Shown one piece after another: positions 51,150-58,577 of a stretch of 64,000 nucleotides of DNA. The DNA comes from Caulobacterales bacterium (GTDB lineage Bacteria; Pseudomonadota; Alphaproteobacteria; Caulobacterales; Caulobacteraceae), in NCBI GenBank assembly GCA_019510435.1, contig JAEKKJ010000010.1, positions 248,001 through 312,000 of the forward strand, written 5' to 3'. A program made the position numbers and the translations under genes. Position 1 is the first letter of the stretch, and every line of letters begins with the position of its first letter. Below the pieces are notes generated by a model that saw only the letters and a program-made list of their open reading frames with translations, did not search any database and had not been told where the DNA came from.

Positions 51150-51428
51150 ATGGCGAAGGCGGCCAGGATCTGGGTCGAAGGCCGGGTGCAGGGCGTCGGC
51201 TTCCGGTGGTGGTTGACGCAGCAGGCCAAGGCGCTGGGCCTGCGCGGCTGGGTGCGCAATCGCCGGGAGGGCTCGGTGGAGGCCTTCGCGGTGGGCGAGG
51301 CCGAGGCGCTGGAACAGTTGCTCGCCCTGTGCCGGGACGGCCCAAAGGGTGCGGAGGTCCGGGCGGTGCGCGAGGAGCCCGCCGAGGACGACGGCAGCGC
51401 CGGCTTCAAGCAACGGACGACCGTGTAG
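51150..51428 (+). CDS. Acylphosphatase
   Basis: 92 residues from ATG 51150 (GTG 51144 would overlap the kinase stop and add two residues). The catalytic Arg lies in VQGVGFRWW and the conserved Asn in WVRNRREGSVEA. It hydrolyses acyl phosphates. Coding is immediately followed by the serine hydrolase gene, so one operon is likely. Confidence 0.94.
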   Translation: MAKAARIWVEGRVQGVGFRWWLTQQAKALGLRGWVRNRREGSVEAFAVGEAEALEQLLALCRDGPKGAEVRAVREEPAEDDGSAGFKQRTTV

Positions 51429-52553
51429 ATGGTCGAGATCACGGGCTTTGCGCCGGCGCGGTTCGCGGCGGTGAAGGACGCCTTTGCCGCCAGCTTCACG
51501 GCCGGGGAGGAGCTGGGCGCGCGCTTCACCCTGGTGGAGGCCGGCGAGGTGGTGCTGGACCTGATGGGCGGCTCGGCCGACCGCAAGGGGGCACGGCCCT
51601 GGGACGAACAGACCCTGGCGGCGGTGTTCTCCACCACCAAGGCGGTGGCGGCGCTGATGATCGCCCGGCTGGTGGACCGGGCCAGGCTGGACTACGGCCA
51701 GACGGTCGCGAGCGTCTGGCCGGAGTTCGCCCAGGCCGGCAAGGCGGGCGTCACCATCGAGCAGGCGATCTCGCACCAGGCGGGCCTTCCCGGGTTCCCC
51801 GAGCCCATGGACCCCGGCCTGTGGACCGACTGGGACGCCATCTGCGCGCGGCTGGCGGCCATGGCGCCCATGTGGCCGCCGGGCACGGCCAGCGGCTACC
51901 ACCCGGTGACCGTGGGCTACATCGCCGGCGAGATCTTCCGCCGCGTGGACGGGCGCACCATCGGGACCGCGTTCCGGGAGGACATCGGCGAGCCGTTCGG
52001 CCTGGACCTGTGGATCGGCCTGCCCGACGGCGCCGAGGGGCGACTGGCCGAGCTGCAGCGGCCCAGCGCCCTGCCGGAGTTCGGCGAGATCAACGACGCC
52101 ACTCGCGCGGCCTTCCTGACGCCCTGGTCGTCGGCGGCGGGCAAGGCGGGGGCCGACTACCGGCGTATGGAGGTGCCCTCCACCAACGGCTACGCCACCG
52201 CCGAGGCCCTGGCCCGGCTGATGGGCGCCCTGGCCAACGACGGCTGGCTGGACGGGGACGAGATCCTGTCGCCGGCCCTGATCGCCGAGGCCAGCCGCGA
52301 ACGCATCCGGGGCCAGGACCTGGTGCTGCCATTCGACATGAGCTGGGGGGCCGGCTTCATGCGCAACGCGCCGAACTTCCCGTGGGGCCCGGGCGCGCGG
52401 ACCTTCGGCCACTCCGGCTGGGGCGGCTCCTGCGCCTTCGCCGACCCGGAGCGCAAGCTGGGCGGCGCCTATGTCATGAACCGCCAGGGAACCGCCCTGA
52501 TGGGCGATCCACGCCCCAAGCGCCTGATCGCAGCGGCGTACGCGGGGCTCTAG
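51429..52553 (+). CDS. Serine hydrolase, beta-lactamase class C-like/EstB type
   Basis: 374 residues without signal peptide, so probably cytoplasmic. The nucleophile motif is FSTTKAVAA (Ser-x-x-Lys), followed by a YHP-type Tyr motif (ASGYHPVTVGY) and GHSGWGGSCAF late. This pattern fits the class C beta-lactamase/esterase family; typical bacterial esterases have it. Substrate unknown. It abuts the acylphosphatase gene. Confidence 0.9.
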   Translation: MVEITGFAPARFAAVKDAFAASFTAGEELGARFTLVEAGEVVLDLMGGSADRKGARPWDEQTLAAVFSTTKAVAALMIARLVDRARLDYGQTVASVWPEFAQAGKAGVTIEQAISHQAGLPGFPEPMDPGLWTDWDAICARLAAMAPMWPPGTASGYHPVTVGYIAGEIFRRVDGRTIGTAFREDIGEPFGLDLWIGLPDGAEGRLAELQRPSALPEFGEINDATRAAFLTPWSSAAGKAGADYRRMEVPSTNGYATAEALARLMGALANDGWLDGDEILSPALIAEASRERIRGQDLVLPFDMSWGAGFMRNAPNFPWGPGARTFGHSGWGGSCAFADPERKLGGAYVMNRQGTALMGDPRPKRLIAAAYAGL

Positions 52554-52626
52554 CGTCGCAGAGGGTTCGTGATGGTCCGTGGTTCTCTTCTTTCGAGCCT
52601 CGGGCAGCGGAGGCTCTGTTTGTTGG

Positions 52627-52712
52627 ACCACGAACCACACGAACCACACGAACGGGCGCTCGATCCATCGCCTCAGCGGATCGTCGTTCGTGTGGTTCGT
52701 GTGGTTCGTGGT
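52627..52712. repeat. Perfect 28-bp inverted repeat with 9-bp periodic arms
   Basis: Left arm 52627-52654 (ACCACGAAC-CACACGAAC-CACACGAAC-G) and right arm 52685-52712 are perfect reverse complements, 30-base loop. Each arm is three 9-bp repeats. It lies between the convergent ends of the serine hydrolase gene and the small peptide gene. Confidence 0.88.
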
Positions 52713-52760
52713 TGAATCGAAGGCGCCGCTTCGCGGCCTCGCCGGCGTTCAGCGGGCACG

Positions 52761-52783
52761 AAAAAGGGCCCCGAGGGGCCCTT
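52761..52783 (-). terminator. Rho-independent terminator for the small peptide gene
   Basis: On the minus strand the sequence is AAGGGCCCC-TC-GGGGCCCTTTTT: a 9-bp stem followed by five T. It is 27 bases past the stop of the small gene at 52810. Confidence 0.82.
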
Positions 52784-52809
52784 GTCCGTCGCGTGAGGTG
52801 GGGTGGGTC

Positions 52810-52917
52810 TTACGCGAGGCCGGCGGTGGCGAAGGCGACGGAGGCCAGGAGGCCGAGGGCCAGCAGCATGGCGGTGGCGTAGCGGTCGACTTGGGTCTCG
52901 ATCATGCGGATGGTCAT
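52810..52917 (-). CDS. 35-residue hydrophobic peptide
   Basis: Reads MTIRMIETQVDR followed by a 20-residue hydrophobic helix (YATAMLLALGLLASVAFATAGLA). GGAGAG lies 8 bases before the ATG, a good Shine-Dalgarno. A strong terminator follows and a dyad lies 54 bases upstream, so it looks like a complete monocistronic transcription unit for a single-span membrane peptide. Function unknown; could be a toxin-like or regulatory membrane peptide. Too short for most gene finders. Confidence 0.72.
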   Translation of the reverse strand: MTIRMIETQVDRYATAMLLALGLLASVAFATAGLA

Positions 52918-52970
52918 CTGGGTCTCTCCGTCAGCTCTTCCGGGGGAGCGGGGCTGTCCGTCTGGACACT

Positions 52971-52992
52971 GTTTAGATAGCATCATCTGAAC
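52971..52992. promoter_or_regulatory. Imperfect dyad GTTTAGAT-N6-ATCTGAAC
   Basis: 8-bp arms with one mismatch, spanning an AT-rich stretch containing TATCTA on the minus strand that could be a -10 element. It sits 54 bases upstream of the small peptide start. The shape fits a TetR/PadR-type operator; the regulator is not identified. Confidence 0.55.
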
Positions 52993-53075
52993 ATTGCATA
53001 GATCACCGATTTCGCCGACCCGCTATGCGTTCCTGCATGGCTTGTTCCCCGACCCGCGGAGCGGAAGAAAAAGGG

Positions 53076-53169
53076 GACCACCAAGACCACCAAGACCACG
53101 AAGGGGCCCAGATAGGCTGAGAGGCGCAGCGCCACAGCGCCCTTGGTGGTCTTCGTGGTCTTGGTGGTC
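53076..53169. repeat. Periodic hairpin with ACCACCAAG repeats
   Basis: Left arm 53076-53106 is three 9-bp units (GACCACCAA x2, GACCACGAA); the right arm 53140-53169 is their reverse complement in shifted order. The arms therefore pair with two mismatches. Between the small peptide gene and the end of the anti-sigma gene. Confidence 0.8.
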
Positions 53170-53209
53170 GAACAGGACTGCGCCTCGCGGCGCCGAGATG
53201 GGTAGGAAT

Positions 53210-53992
53210 TCAGGTGGCGGCGGCCTCGAAGGCCTTGTGGAAGGCTTGCAGGTCGCCGCCTTCGACGTCGGAGACCGCCCAGAAGTCCAGGCCGGCGTGG
53301 GTCCAGTGGACGACGGAGTAGCCCGGGGGCGGCTTGGGCCCGGCCAGGCCGAGCCGCAGGCCGTGCGGCTGGGCGGGCATGACGAAGAGGTTGATGACGT
53401 GGGCGCGGCGTCGGTACACGACCGCCGCCACCGTGCGGCCGGCCGCATAGTCCAGCCGGCCGCCCACCAGGGGGAAGCCCTCAGCCGCCAGGTCCGGGGT
53501 CGGAGGTGCGAAGTCCACCTTGCCGTTGAACCAGGGCCGCACGACGTGGCGGTCGGAGGTGGCGATGTCGATCAGGTGGCCCGGCTGCTGCAACGAGCGG
53601 ACGTGGCTGGCCACCAGCTGGCCCTCCAGCGGGTCGGCGACCGGGGCGACCTGGGCCACCAGCAAGGCCGCCGCCACCGCGGTCATGGCGCCCGCCGAGC
53701 CCCAGGCGGCGGCCAGGTTCGCCCACCAGGGCCGGCGCGGGAGCGACGCGGGCTCAGCGCGCCGATCCTCCGCAGCCAGCAGGTTGTCGATATTGACCCG
53801 CAGGTGGGCCGGCGCCGGCTCGGCCAGGTCCGCCTCGGCCAGGCGTTCGCGCAGGACGCGCAGGGTCTGGAAATGGCTCGCGCAGCCCGCGCAGGTCTTG
53901 AGGTGCGCCTCGACGGCGACGGCGTTGGCGGCGTCCAGCTCGCCGTCCAGCAGCGCCTGCAGCATGGGCTCGCGGTCGGGACAGGCGGTCAT
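53210..53992 (-). CDS. Anti-sigma factor with zinc finger and one membrane segment
   Basis: 260 residues. The N-terminal ZAS-type zinc motif is HLKTCAGC at about residues 30-37. One membrane segment follows near residue 100 (AMTAVAAALLVAQV), leaving the C-terminal 150 residues in the periplasm as a sensor. It should hold the ECF sigma encoded immediately upstream in an ATGA overlap. Confidence 0.9.
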   Translation of the reverse strand: MTACPDREPMLQALLDGELDAANAVAVEAHLKTCAGCASHFQTLRVLRERLAEADLAEPAPAHLRVNIDNLLAAEDRRAEPASLPRRPWWANLAAAWGSAGAMTAVAAALLVAQVAPVADPLEGQLVASHVRSLQQPGHLIDIATSDRHVVRPWFNGKVDFAPPTPDLAAEGFPLVGGRLDYAAGRTVAAVVYRRRAHVINLFVMPAQPHGLRLGLAGPKPPPGYSVVHWTHAGLDFWAVSDVEGGDLQAFHKAFEAAAT

Positions 53993-54618
53993 GGGCGGGT
54001 CTCCACGGCCAGGCTGGCGGCCAGCAGCCGGCGCGCGCGGGCCAGCCGCGACATCACCGTGCCGATCGGCGCGGCCGTGATCTCGGAAATCTCCCGATAG
54101 CTCATCTCCTGCAGCTCGCGCAGGACGATGGCCTCGCGGAAGGGGTCGGGCAGGGCTTCGATCGCCGCGCGCACCGCCGCGGTGTCGGCGGCCCGCAGCA
54201 GCTGGGTCTCGGGCCCCTCCCCCGGGTCGGCCAGGGCCTCGGCGTCCTCGATCGAGGCCGGATCGCGCCAGGCCCGGTCGCGCCGCGCCTGGGAGACGAA
54301 GGCCGAGCGCAGGATGGCGAACAGCCAGGCCTTGGGCTCGCCGCCGCGATAGCCGCGGAAGGCGCGGTAGGCGGCAAGGTAGGCCTCCTGCACCAGGTCC
54401 TCGGCCGCGGCGGGATCGCGCGCCAGGAAGCGCGCGAAGCCGTAGCAGGCGTCCATGTGCGGCAGCATCAGCTCACGGAACCGCGCCGCCTCCCGCGGCT
54501 CGAGCGGGGCGCTGGCGGTGACCCGCGCCGGAGCGTCCGCCCGCACCGCCGCGCCGGCTGGACCCTCGCCGAGGGCGGGCCGGATGCTCAGGAACGGGCG
54601 GAAGACCAGGGCGGGCAT
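53989..54618 (-). CDS. ECF-type RNA polymerase sigma factor
   Basis: 209 residues; the start at 54618 may be too early, as region 2 begins near residue 48. Region 2 shows FLARDPAAAEDLVQEAYLAAYR and PKAWLFAILRSAF. Region 4 shows LPDPFREAIVLRELQEMSYREISEITAAPIGTVMSRLARARRLL. It is paired with the anti-sigma factor downstream and cotranscribed with a cupredoxin and a metallophosphoesterase, which are candidate regulon members. Confidence 0.92.
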   Translation of the reverse strand: MPALVFRPFLSIRPALGEGPAGAAVRADAPARVTASAPLEPREAARFRELMLPHMDACYGFARFLARDPAAAEDLVQEAYLAAYRAFRGYRGGEPKAWLFAILRSAFVSQARRDRAWRDPASIEDAEALADPGEGPETQLLRAADTAAVRAAIEALPDPFREAIVLRELQEMSYREISEITAAPIGTVMSRLARARRLLAASLAVETRP

Positions 54619-54625
54619 GTCGGCC

Positions 54626-54955
54626 TCAGGACGCCTTCACGATGACCTTGCCCGTCATGTGCGGGTGGATCGAGCAGAAATAGCCGTAGGTCCCGGCGGT
54701 GGTGAAGGTGAACGAGAAGGTCTCGCCCGAGTCCAGCACCTTGGAACGGAAGGTCTTCTTGTCGTCGGCGACGACGGTGTGGGGGATGTCGTCCTCGTTG
54801 GTCCAGGTGACGGTGGTCCCGGGCGCGACGGTGACCACCGGGGCGTTGAAGGTGAAGTTGCCGATCTTGACCGAGACCGGCGCGGGCGCGGCGGGAGCCG
54901 GGGCGGCCAGGGCGAGCGCGGCCGTCGCGCAGAGCGCGGGGAGGAGGAAACGCAT
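54626..54955 (-). CDS. Cupredoxin (plastocyanin/amicyanin-like), secreted
   Basis: 109 residues. Signal peptide MRFLLPALCATAALALAAPA. The type-1 copper ligands are His in DDIPHTVVAD and Cys, His, Met in YGYFCSIHPHMTGKV. A small periplasmic electron-transfer or copper-binding protein. It lies between the metallophosphoesterase and the ECF sigma gene, 7 bases from the latter. Confidence 0.92.
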   Translation of the reverse strand: MRFLLPALCATAALALAAPAPAAPAPVSVKIGNFTFNAPVVTVAPGTTVTWTNEDDIPHTVVADDKKTFRSKVLDSGETFSFTFTTAGTYGYFCSIHPHMTGKVIVKAS

Positions 54956-54975
54956 GGAGGCTTGGTCCTTGAAGG

Positions 54976-55914
54976 TCAGGCGAGGGTCTGGTCGACGACG
55001 ACGAGCGGCTGAGCGCTCTTCACGAGGCTGACGGTGCGCACGCCCAGGACGTCGTGCAGCTGGCCGGCGGGGACCTTCATCGGTCCGGGTGCGGGGGCGG
55101 CGCCGGGGGCAGGCTGCGGGAAGGCGGTGGAGCGGGCCGTGTGGAACGCCACGTGGCCCTCGGTCTTCTGCAGCACCTGGTGGATGTGGCCGTTCAGGAC
55201 GGTGACCGAGCCGAAGCGCGCCAGCAGCTTCAGGGCCTCGGCGCTGTCGTCGGTGCCCCAGCCCCAGTCCTGGTAGACGGTCCACAGCGGAATGTGGGTG
55301 AAGACCACGATCGGCTGGCTGGCGGCGCGGTGCGCGAGGTCGTCCTTCAGCCAGGCCAGCTGGGCCTCGCCCAGGTGGCCCATGCCGCCGGCCTTCAGCT
55401 CCTTGACGTTGACCAGGCCCACGAAGTGGACGCCGGAGTGATCGAAGCTCATCCAGCCGTCGCCCATCATCTTGGCGGGCGAGTCCTTGGCATAGCGGTC
55501 GAGGAAGGCCTTGCCCTGGCCCTCGTCCAGCATGTCGTGCTCGCCGGGCACGTGGAACACCGGCAGGCCCGCCTCCTTCAGGATCTGGTCGGCGTCGTCG
55601 AACTCCTGGTCCTTGGAGAGGTGGCTGACGTCTCCGGTGTGGAGGATGAAGGCCGGCTTCTGGGGCATGGCCTTGATGTGGGCCACCGCCTCGCGGAAGG
55701 TCGCGCGCGCGTCGGGGTTGGGGTCCTTGGTGAAGCCGATGTGGCTGTCGCTGACCTGCACGAAGGTGAAGGGCGTGGCTCCTGCGACCTTGGCCGAAGC
55801 GGTGCCGCCCAGCAGGGCGGACGCCGCCACGCCGCCGGTCAGGCCCCACACCAGGCCGCCGCCGGCCCAGCCCATGCATTCCAACACCCGCCTACGGTCG
55901 GGATGATCGGTCAT
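54976..55914 (-). CDS. Metallophosphoesterase with Tat signal
   Basis: 312 residues. The N-terminus has a twin-arginine-like DRRRVLECMGWAGGG followed by a hydrophobic segment. Calcineurin-like motifs are VSDSHIG, HTGDVSH, PGEHDM (Glu in place of Asn), FTHIPLW and NGHIHQ. Folded export with its metals is likely. It is first in the operon with cupredoxin, ECF sigma and anti-sigma. Confidence 0.9.
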   Translation of the reverse strand: MTDHPDRRRVLECMGWAGGGLVWGLTGGVAASALLGGTASAKVAGATPFTFVQVSDSHIGFTKDPNPDARATFREAVAHIKAMPQKPAFILHTGDVSHLSKDQEFDDADQILKEAGLPVFHVPGEHDMLDEGQGKAFLDRYAKDSPAKMMGDGWMSFDHSGVHFVGLVNVKELKAGGMGHLGEAQLAWLKDDLAHRAASQPIVVFTHIPLWTVYQDWGWGTDDSAEALKLLARFGSVTVLNGHIHQVLQKTEGHVAFHTARSTAFPQPAPGAAPAPGPMKVPAGQLHDVLGVRTVSLVKSAQPLVVVDQTLA

Positions 55915-55978
55915 TTCAGGCGCCTTCCTTGTCGCTGTTCGACAGGGAGACGCGAGACGCCGCCGGTTTATTCCCGGA

Positions 55979-56902
55979 CTATTCGGCCGCCTCGGCCAGC
56001 CGGACCTCTACCTGCCGGCTTCGCCGCCACGCGCCGTAGATGAAGGTCGCCGCGCCCAGCCAGATGAACACGAACGACAGCGCGCGGGCCGGGGTGAACG
56101 CCTCGCCCTCGCCGACGCCGATGGCGAAGGCGATGGTGGGCGCCAGGAACTGCAGGAAGCCCATGGCCGAGAGCGGGATCCGTCGCGCGGCCCAGGAGAA
56201 CAGCGCGAGCGGGATCGCGGTGATCGGCCCGGCGGCGATCAGCCAGAGGGTGGCCGTGGGGCCTGCAGTGAAGTGACCGGTCCCGTGCGTCTCGATCCAG
56301 GCGATGTAGGCCAGGCTGGGCAGGCCCAGCAGCAGGCATTCGACCAGGAGGCCCGTCTGGGCGTCGGCCGCCACCTGCTTGCGCACGATGCCGTAGCCGC
56401 CGAACGAGAGCGCCAGGATGATCGAGGTGAGCGGCAGCTGCCCCAGGGCGAGGGTCTGGATCGCCACCCCAGCCAGCGCCAGGGCGATGGCGGCCATGCC
56501 GATGCGGTCGATCCGCTCGCGGAACAGGAGGGCGCCGGCGGCCATGTTGACCAGCGGGTTGATGTAGTAGCCCAGGCTCGCCTCCAGCAGCCGCCCGGTG
56601 GTGACCGCGCTGATGTAGACGCCCCAGTTGGCGGCGATCAGCAGGGAGGAGAGGCCCAGCCAGGCCAGGACCTTGGGATTGCGCAGCACGGCCAGCACCT
56701 GCCGGCCCTGGCGCGCCACCGCCACCAGGACCGCGGCGGTGGGGATGCTCCAGATGATCCGCTCGGAGAGCGTCTCCCACGGGCCGACGCCCAGGGCGTG
56801 GATCGCCTGGAAGGCCAGGGGCACGAAGCCCCAGATGAAGTAGCAGAGCACCCCGGCGCCGAGCGCCAGGCGGGAGTCTCCGCCGGGCGCCGACGAAGCC
56901 AT
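55979..56902 (-). CDS. RarD/EamA family permease
   Basis: 307 residues from ATG 56902. Ten membrane segments, with the RarD signature YFIWGFVPLAFQ and SERIIWSIPTA, and the second repeat with FLAPTIAFAIGV. RarD homologues are often linked to chloramphenicol sensitivity but substrates are unknown. It is 5 bases downstream of asd, so the two are probably cotranscribed. Confidence 0.92.
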   Translation of the reverse strand: MASSAPGGDSRLALGAGVLCYFIWGFVPLAFQAIHALGVGPWETLSERIIWSIPTAAVLVAVARQGRQVLAVLRNPKVLAWLGLSSLLIAANWGVYISAVTTGRLLEASLGYYINPLVNMAAGALLFRERIDRIGMAAIALALAGVAIQTLALGQLPLTSIILALSFGGYGIVRKQVAADAQTGLLVECLLLGLPSLAYIAWIETHGTGHFTAGPTATLWLIAAGPITAIPLALFSWAARRIPLSAMGFLQFLAPTIAFAIGVGEGEAFTPARALSFVFIWLGAATFIYGAWRRSRQVEVRLAEAAE

Positions 56903-56907
56903 GGGCC

Positions 56908-57939
56908 TTAAGCCAGCGCCTTCTGGCGGATCAGGCCGCGCTCGTGGAGGAGCTCGGCGATCTGCACGGCGTTGAGGGCCGCGCCCTTGCGCAGGTTGTC
57001 GGCCACCACCCACATGGAGAGGCCGTTCTCCACGGTCGGGTCGCGGCGGATGCGGCTGACATAGACCGGGAACTCGCCCTGGATCTCCTTGGGCGTGACG
57101 TAGCCGGTGGCGTCGCGCTTATCGACCACCATCAGGCCCGGCGCCTCGCGCAGGATCTCGCGCGCCTCGTCCTCGTCCAGCGGCTCGTGGAACTCGATGT
57201 TCACCACCTCGGAGTGGCCGACCATCACCGGCACGCGCACGCAGGTGACGGTGAGCGCGATCTCCGGGTCGATCATCTTGTGGGTCTCGTTCCACATCTT
57301 GTGCTCTTCGTCGGTGTAGCCGTCGTCCTGGAAGGCGCCGATGAAGGGGATGACGTTGAACGCGATCTGCTTGGGGAACTTCTTGGGCGGGGTGGCGCCC
57401 AGCACGAAGACGTTCTTCGTCTGGTCGAAGAGCTCGTCCATGCCTTCCTTGCCGGCGCCTGAGACCGACTGGTAGGTCGCCACCACCACGCGCTTGATCC
57501 GCGCCGCGTCATGCAGCGGCTTCAGCGCCACCACCAGCTGGGCGGTGGAGCAGTTGGGGTTGGCGATGATGTTCTTGCGGTCCGCCCACATCACGTCGTC
57601 CGGGTTCACTTCCGGCACCACCAGGGGCACGTCGGGGTCCATCCGCCAGGCCGAGGAGTTGTCGATCACGATCGGGCCCGCGGCGCCGATCTTGGGCGAC
57701 CACTCCTTGGAGAAGCTCCCCGACACGCTCATCAGCACCACGTCGACGGTGGAGAAGTCGAACTGCTCCACGTCCTCGCACTTGATGATCTTGTCGCCGA
57801 ACGAGACTTCGAGGCCGATGGATTTGCGCGAGGCGATCGCATGGATCTTGTCCACGGGAAATTTCACTTCCTCGAGGATGTTCAGCATCTCGCGGCCCAC
57901 GTTGCCCGTGGCGCCGACAACGGCGACCCGGTAACCCAT
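56908..57939 (-). CDS. asd: Aspartate-semialdehyde dehydrogenase
   Basis: 343 residues. NADP motif VAVVGATGNVGREML, catalytic Cys in NPNCSTAQLV, and SVSGAGKEGMDEL. It makes aspartate semialdehyde for lysine, threonine, methionine and diaminopimelate. Upstream of the RarD-like gene. Confidence 0.97.
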   Translation of the reverse strand: MGYRVAVVGATGNVGREMLNILEEVKFPVDKIHAIASRKSIGLEVSFGDKIIKCEDVEQFDFSTVDVVLMSVSGSFSKEWSPKIGAAGPIVIDNSSAWRMDPDVPLVVPEVNPDDVMWADRKNIIANPNCSTAQLVVALKPLHDAARIKRVVVATYQSVSGAGKEGMDELFDQTKNVFVLGATPPKKFPKQIAFNVIPFIGAFQDDGYTDEEHKMWNETHKMIDPEIALTVTCVRVPVMVGHSEVVNIEFHEPLDEDEAREILREAPGLMVVDKRDATGYVTPKEIQGEFPVYVSRIRRDPTVENGLSMWVVADNLRKGAALNAVQIAELLHERGLIRQKALA

Positions 57940-58134
57940 GACGTCTCTCCTTTAGGGGGAGCGTTCCCCTACGCCGGCCGGCCCCGCGAAGCAAGGCGAG
58001 CGAACCTCTCGCCCCTGTCAGATAGGCTCGCATCGGGCCAGGTGAAGGCCTGGGCATGACATCTATGACCGCGGCGGTCATGGCGCGGCGCGCGCGGCGC
58101 CCTAAGCTGGCGCGAAAACCGTGGAGGATCCGTC

Positions 58135-58521
58135 TTGGCCGAGACCGGCATGCCCTTTTCCGACCTCATGGGCGTGGAGATCGTGGAACGCAGCAAGGAG
58201 CGGGTGCGCGGGCGCCTCACCGTGCGCGAGGACCTCTGCACGGCCGGCGGCATCCTGCACGGCGGCGCCTTCATGGCCTTCGCCGACGCCCTGGGCGCGG
58301 TGGGCGGGGTCATGAACCTCGCGCCCGGCGCGCGCACCACGACCCTGGAGAGCAAGACCAACTTCCTGGGCTCGGCGCCGGTGGGGTCCGTCGTCGAGGG
58401 CGAGGCGACGCCGCTGCACATCGGCCGGCGCTCGTCGGTCTGGCAGACGCGCATCACCAACCCGGCCGGCAAGCTGCTGTGCCTGGTGATCCAGACCCAG
58501 ATGACGATCCAGGCCGAATAG
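58135..58521 (+). CDS. PaaI-type hot-dog fold thioesterase
   Basis: 128 residues from TTG 58135 (ATG 58150 is the alternative). The hot-dog motif is GGILHGGAFMAFADALG with the catalytic region, and the strand TTTLESKTNFLG. It hydrolyses aryl- or acyl-CoA thioesters. It is next to the protease gene downstream but not clearly related to it. Confidence 0.92.
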   Translation: MAETGMPFSDLMGVEIVERSKERVRGRLTVREDLCTAGGILHGGAFMAFADALGAVGGVMNLAPGARTTTLESKTNFLGSAPVGSVVEGEATPLHIGRRSSVWQTRITNPAGKLLCLVIQTQMTIQAE

Positions 58522-58577
58522 CGCGCCATGAAGTCGCCATGGCCCGCGGGCCTGCTGAGCGGGTGGGGGAGCGGCGG

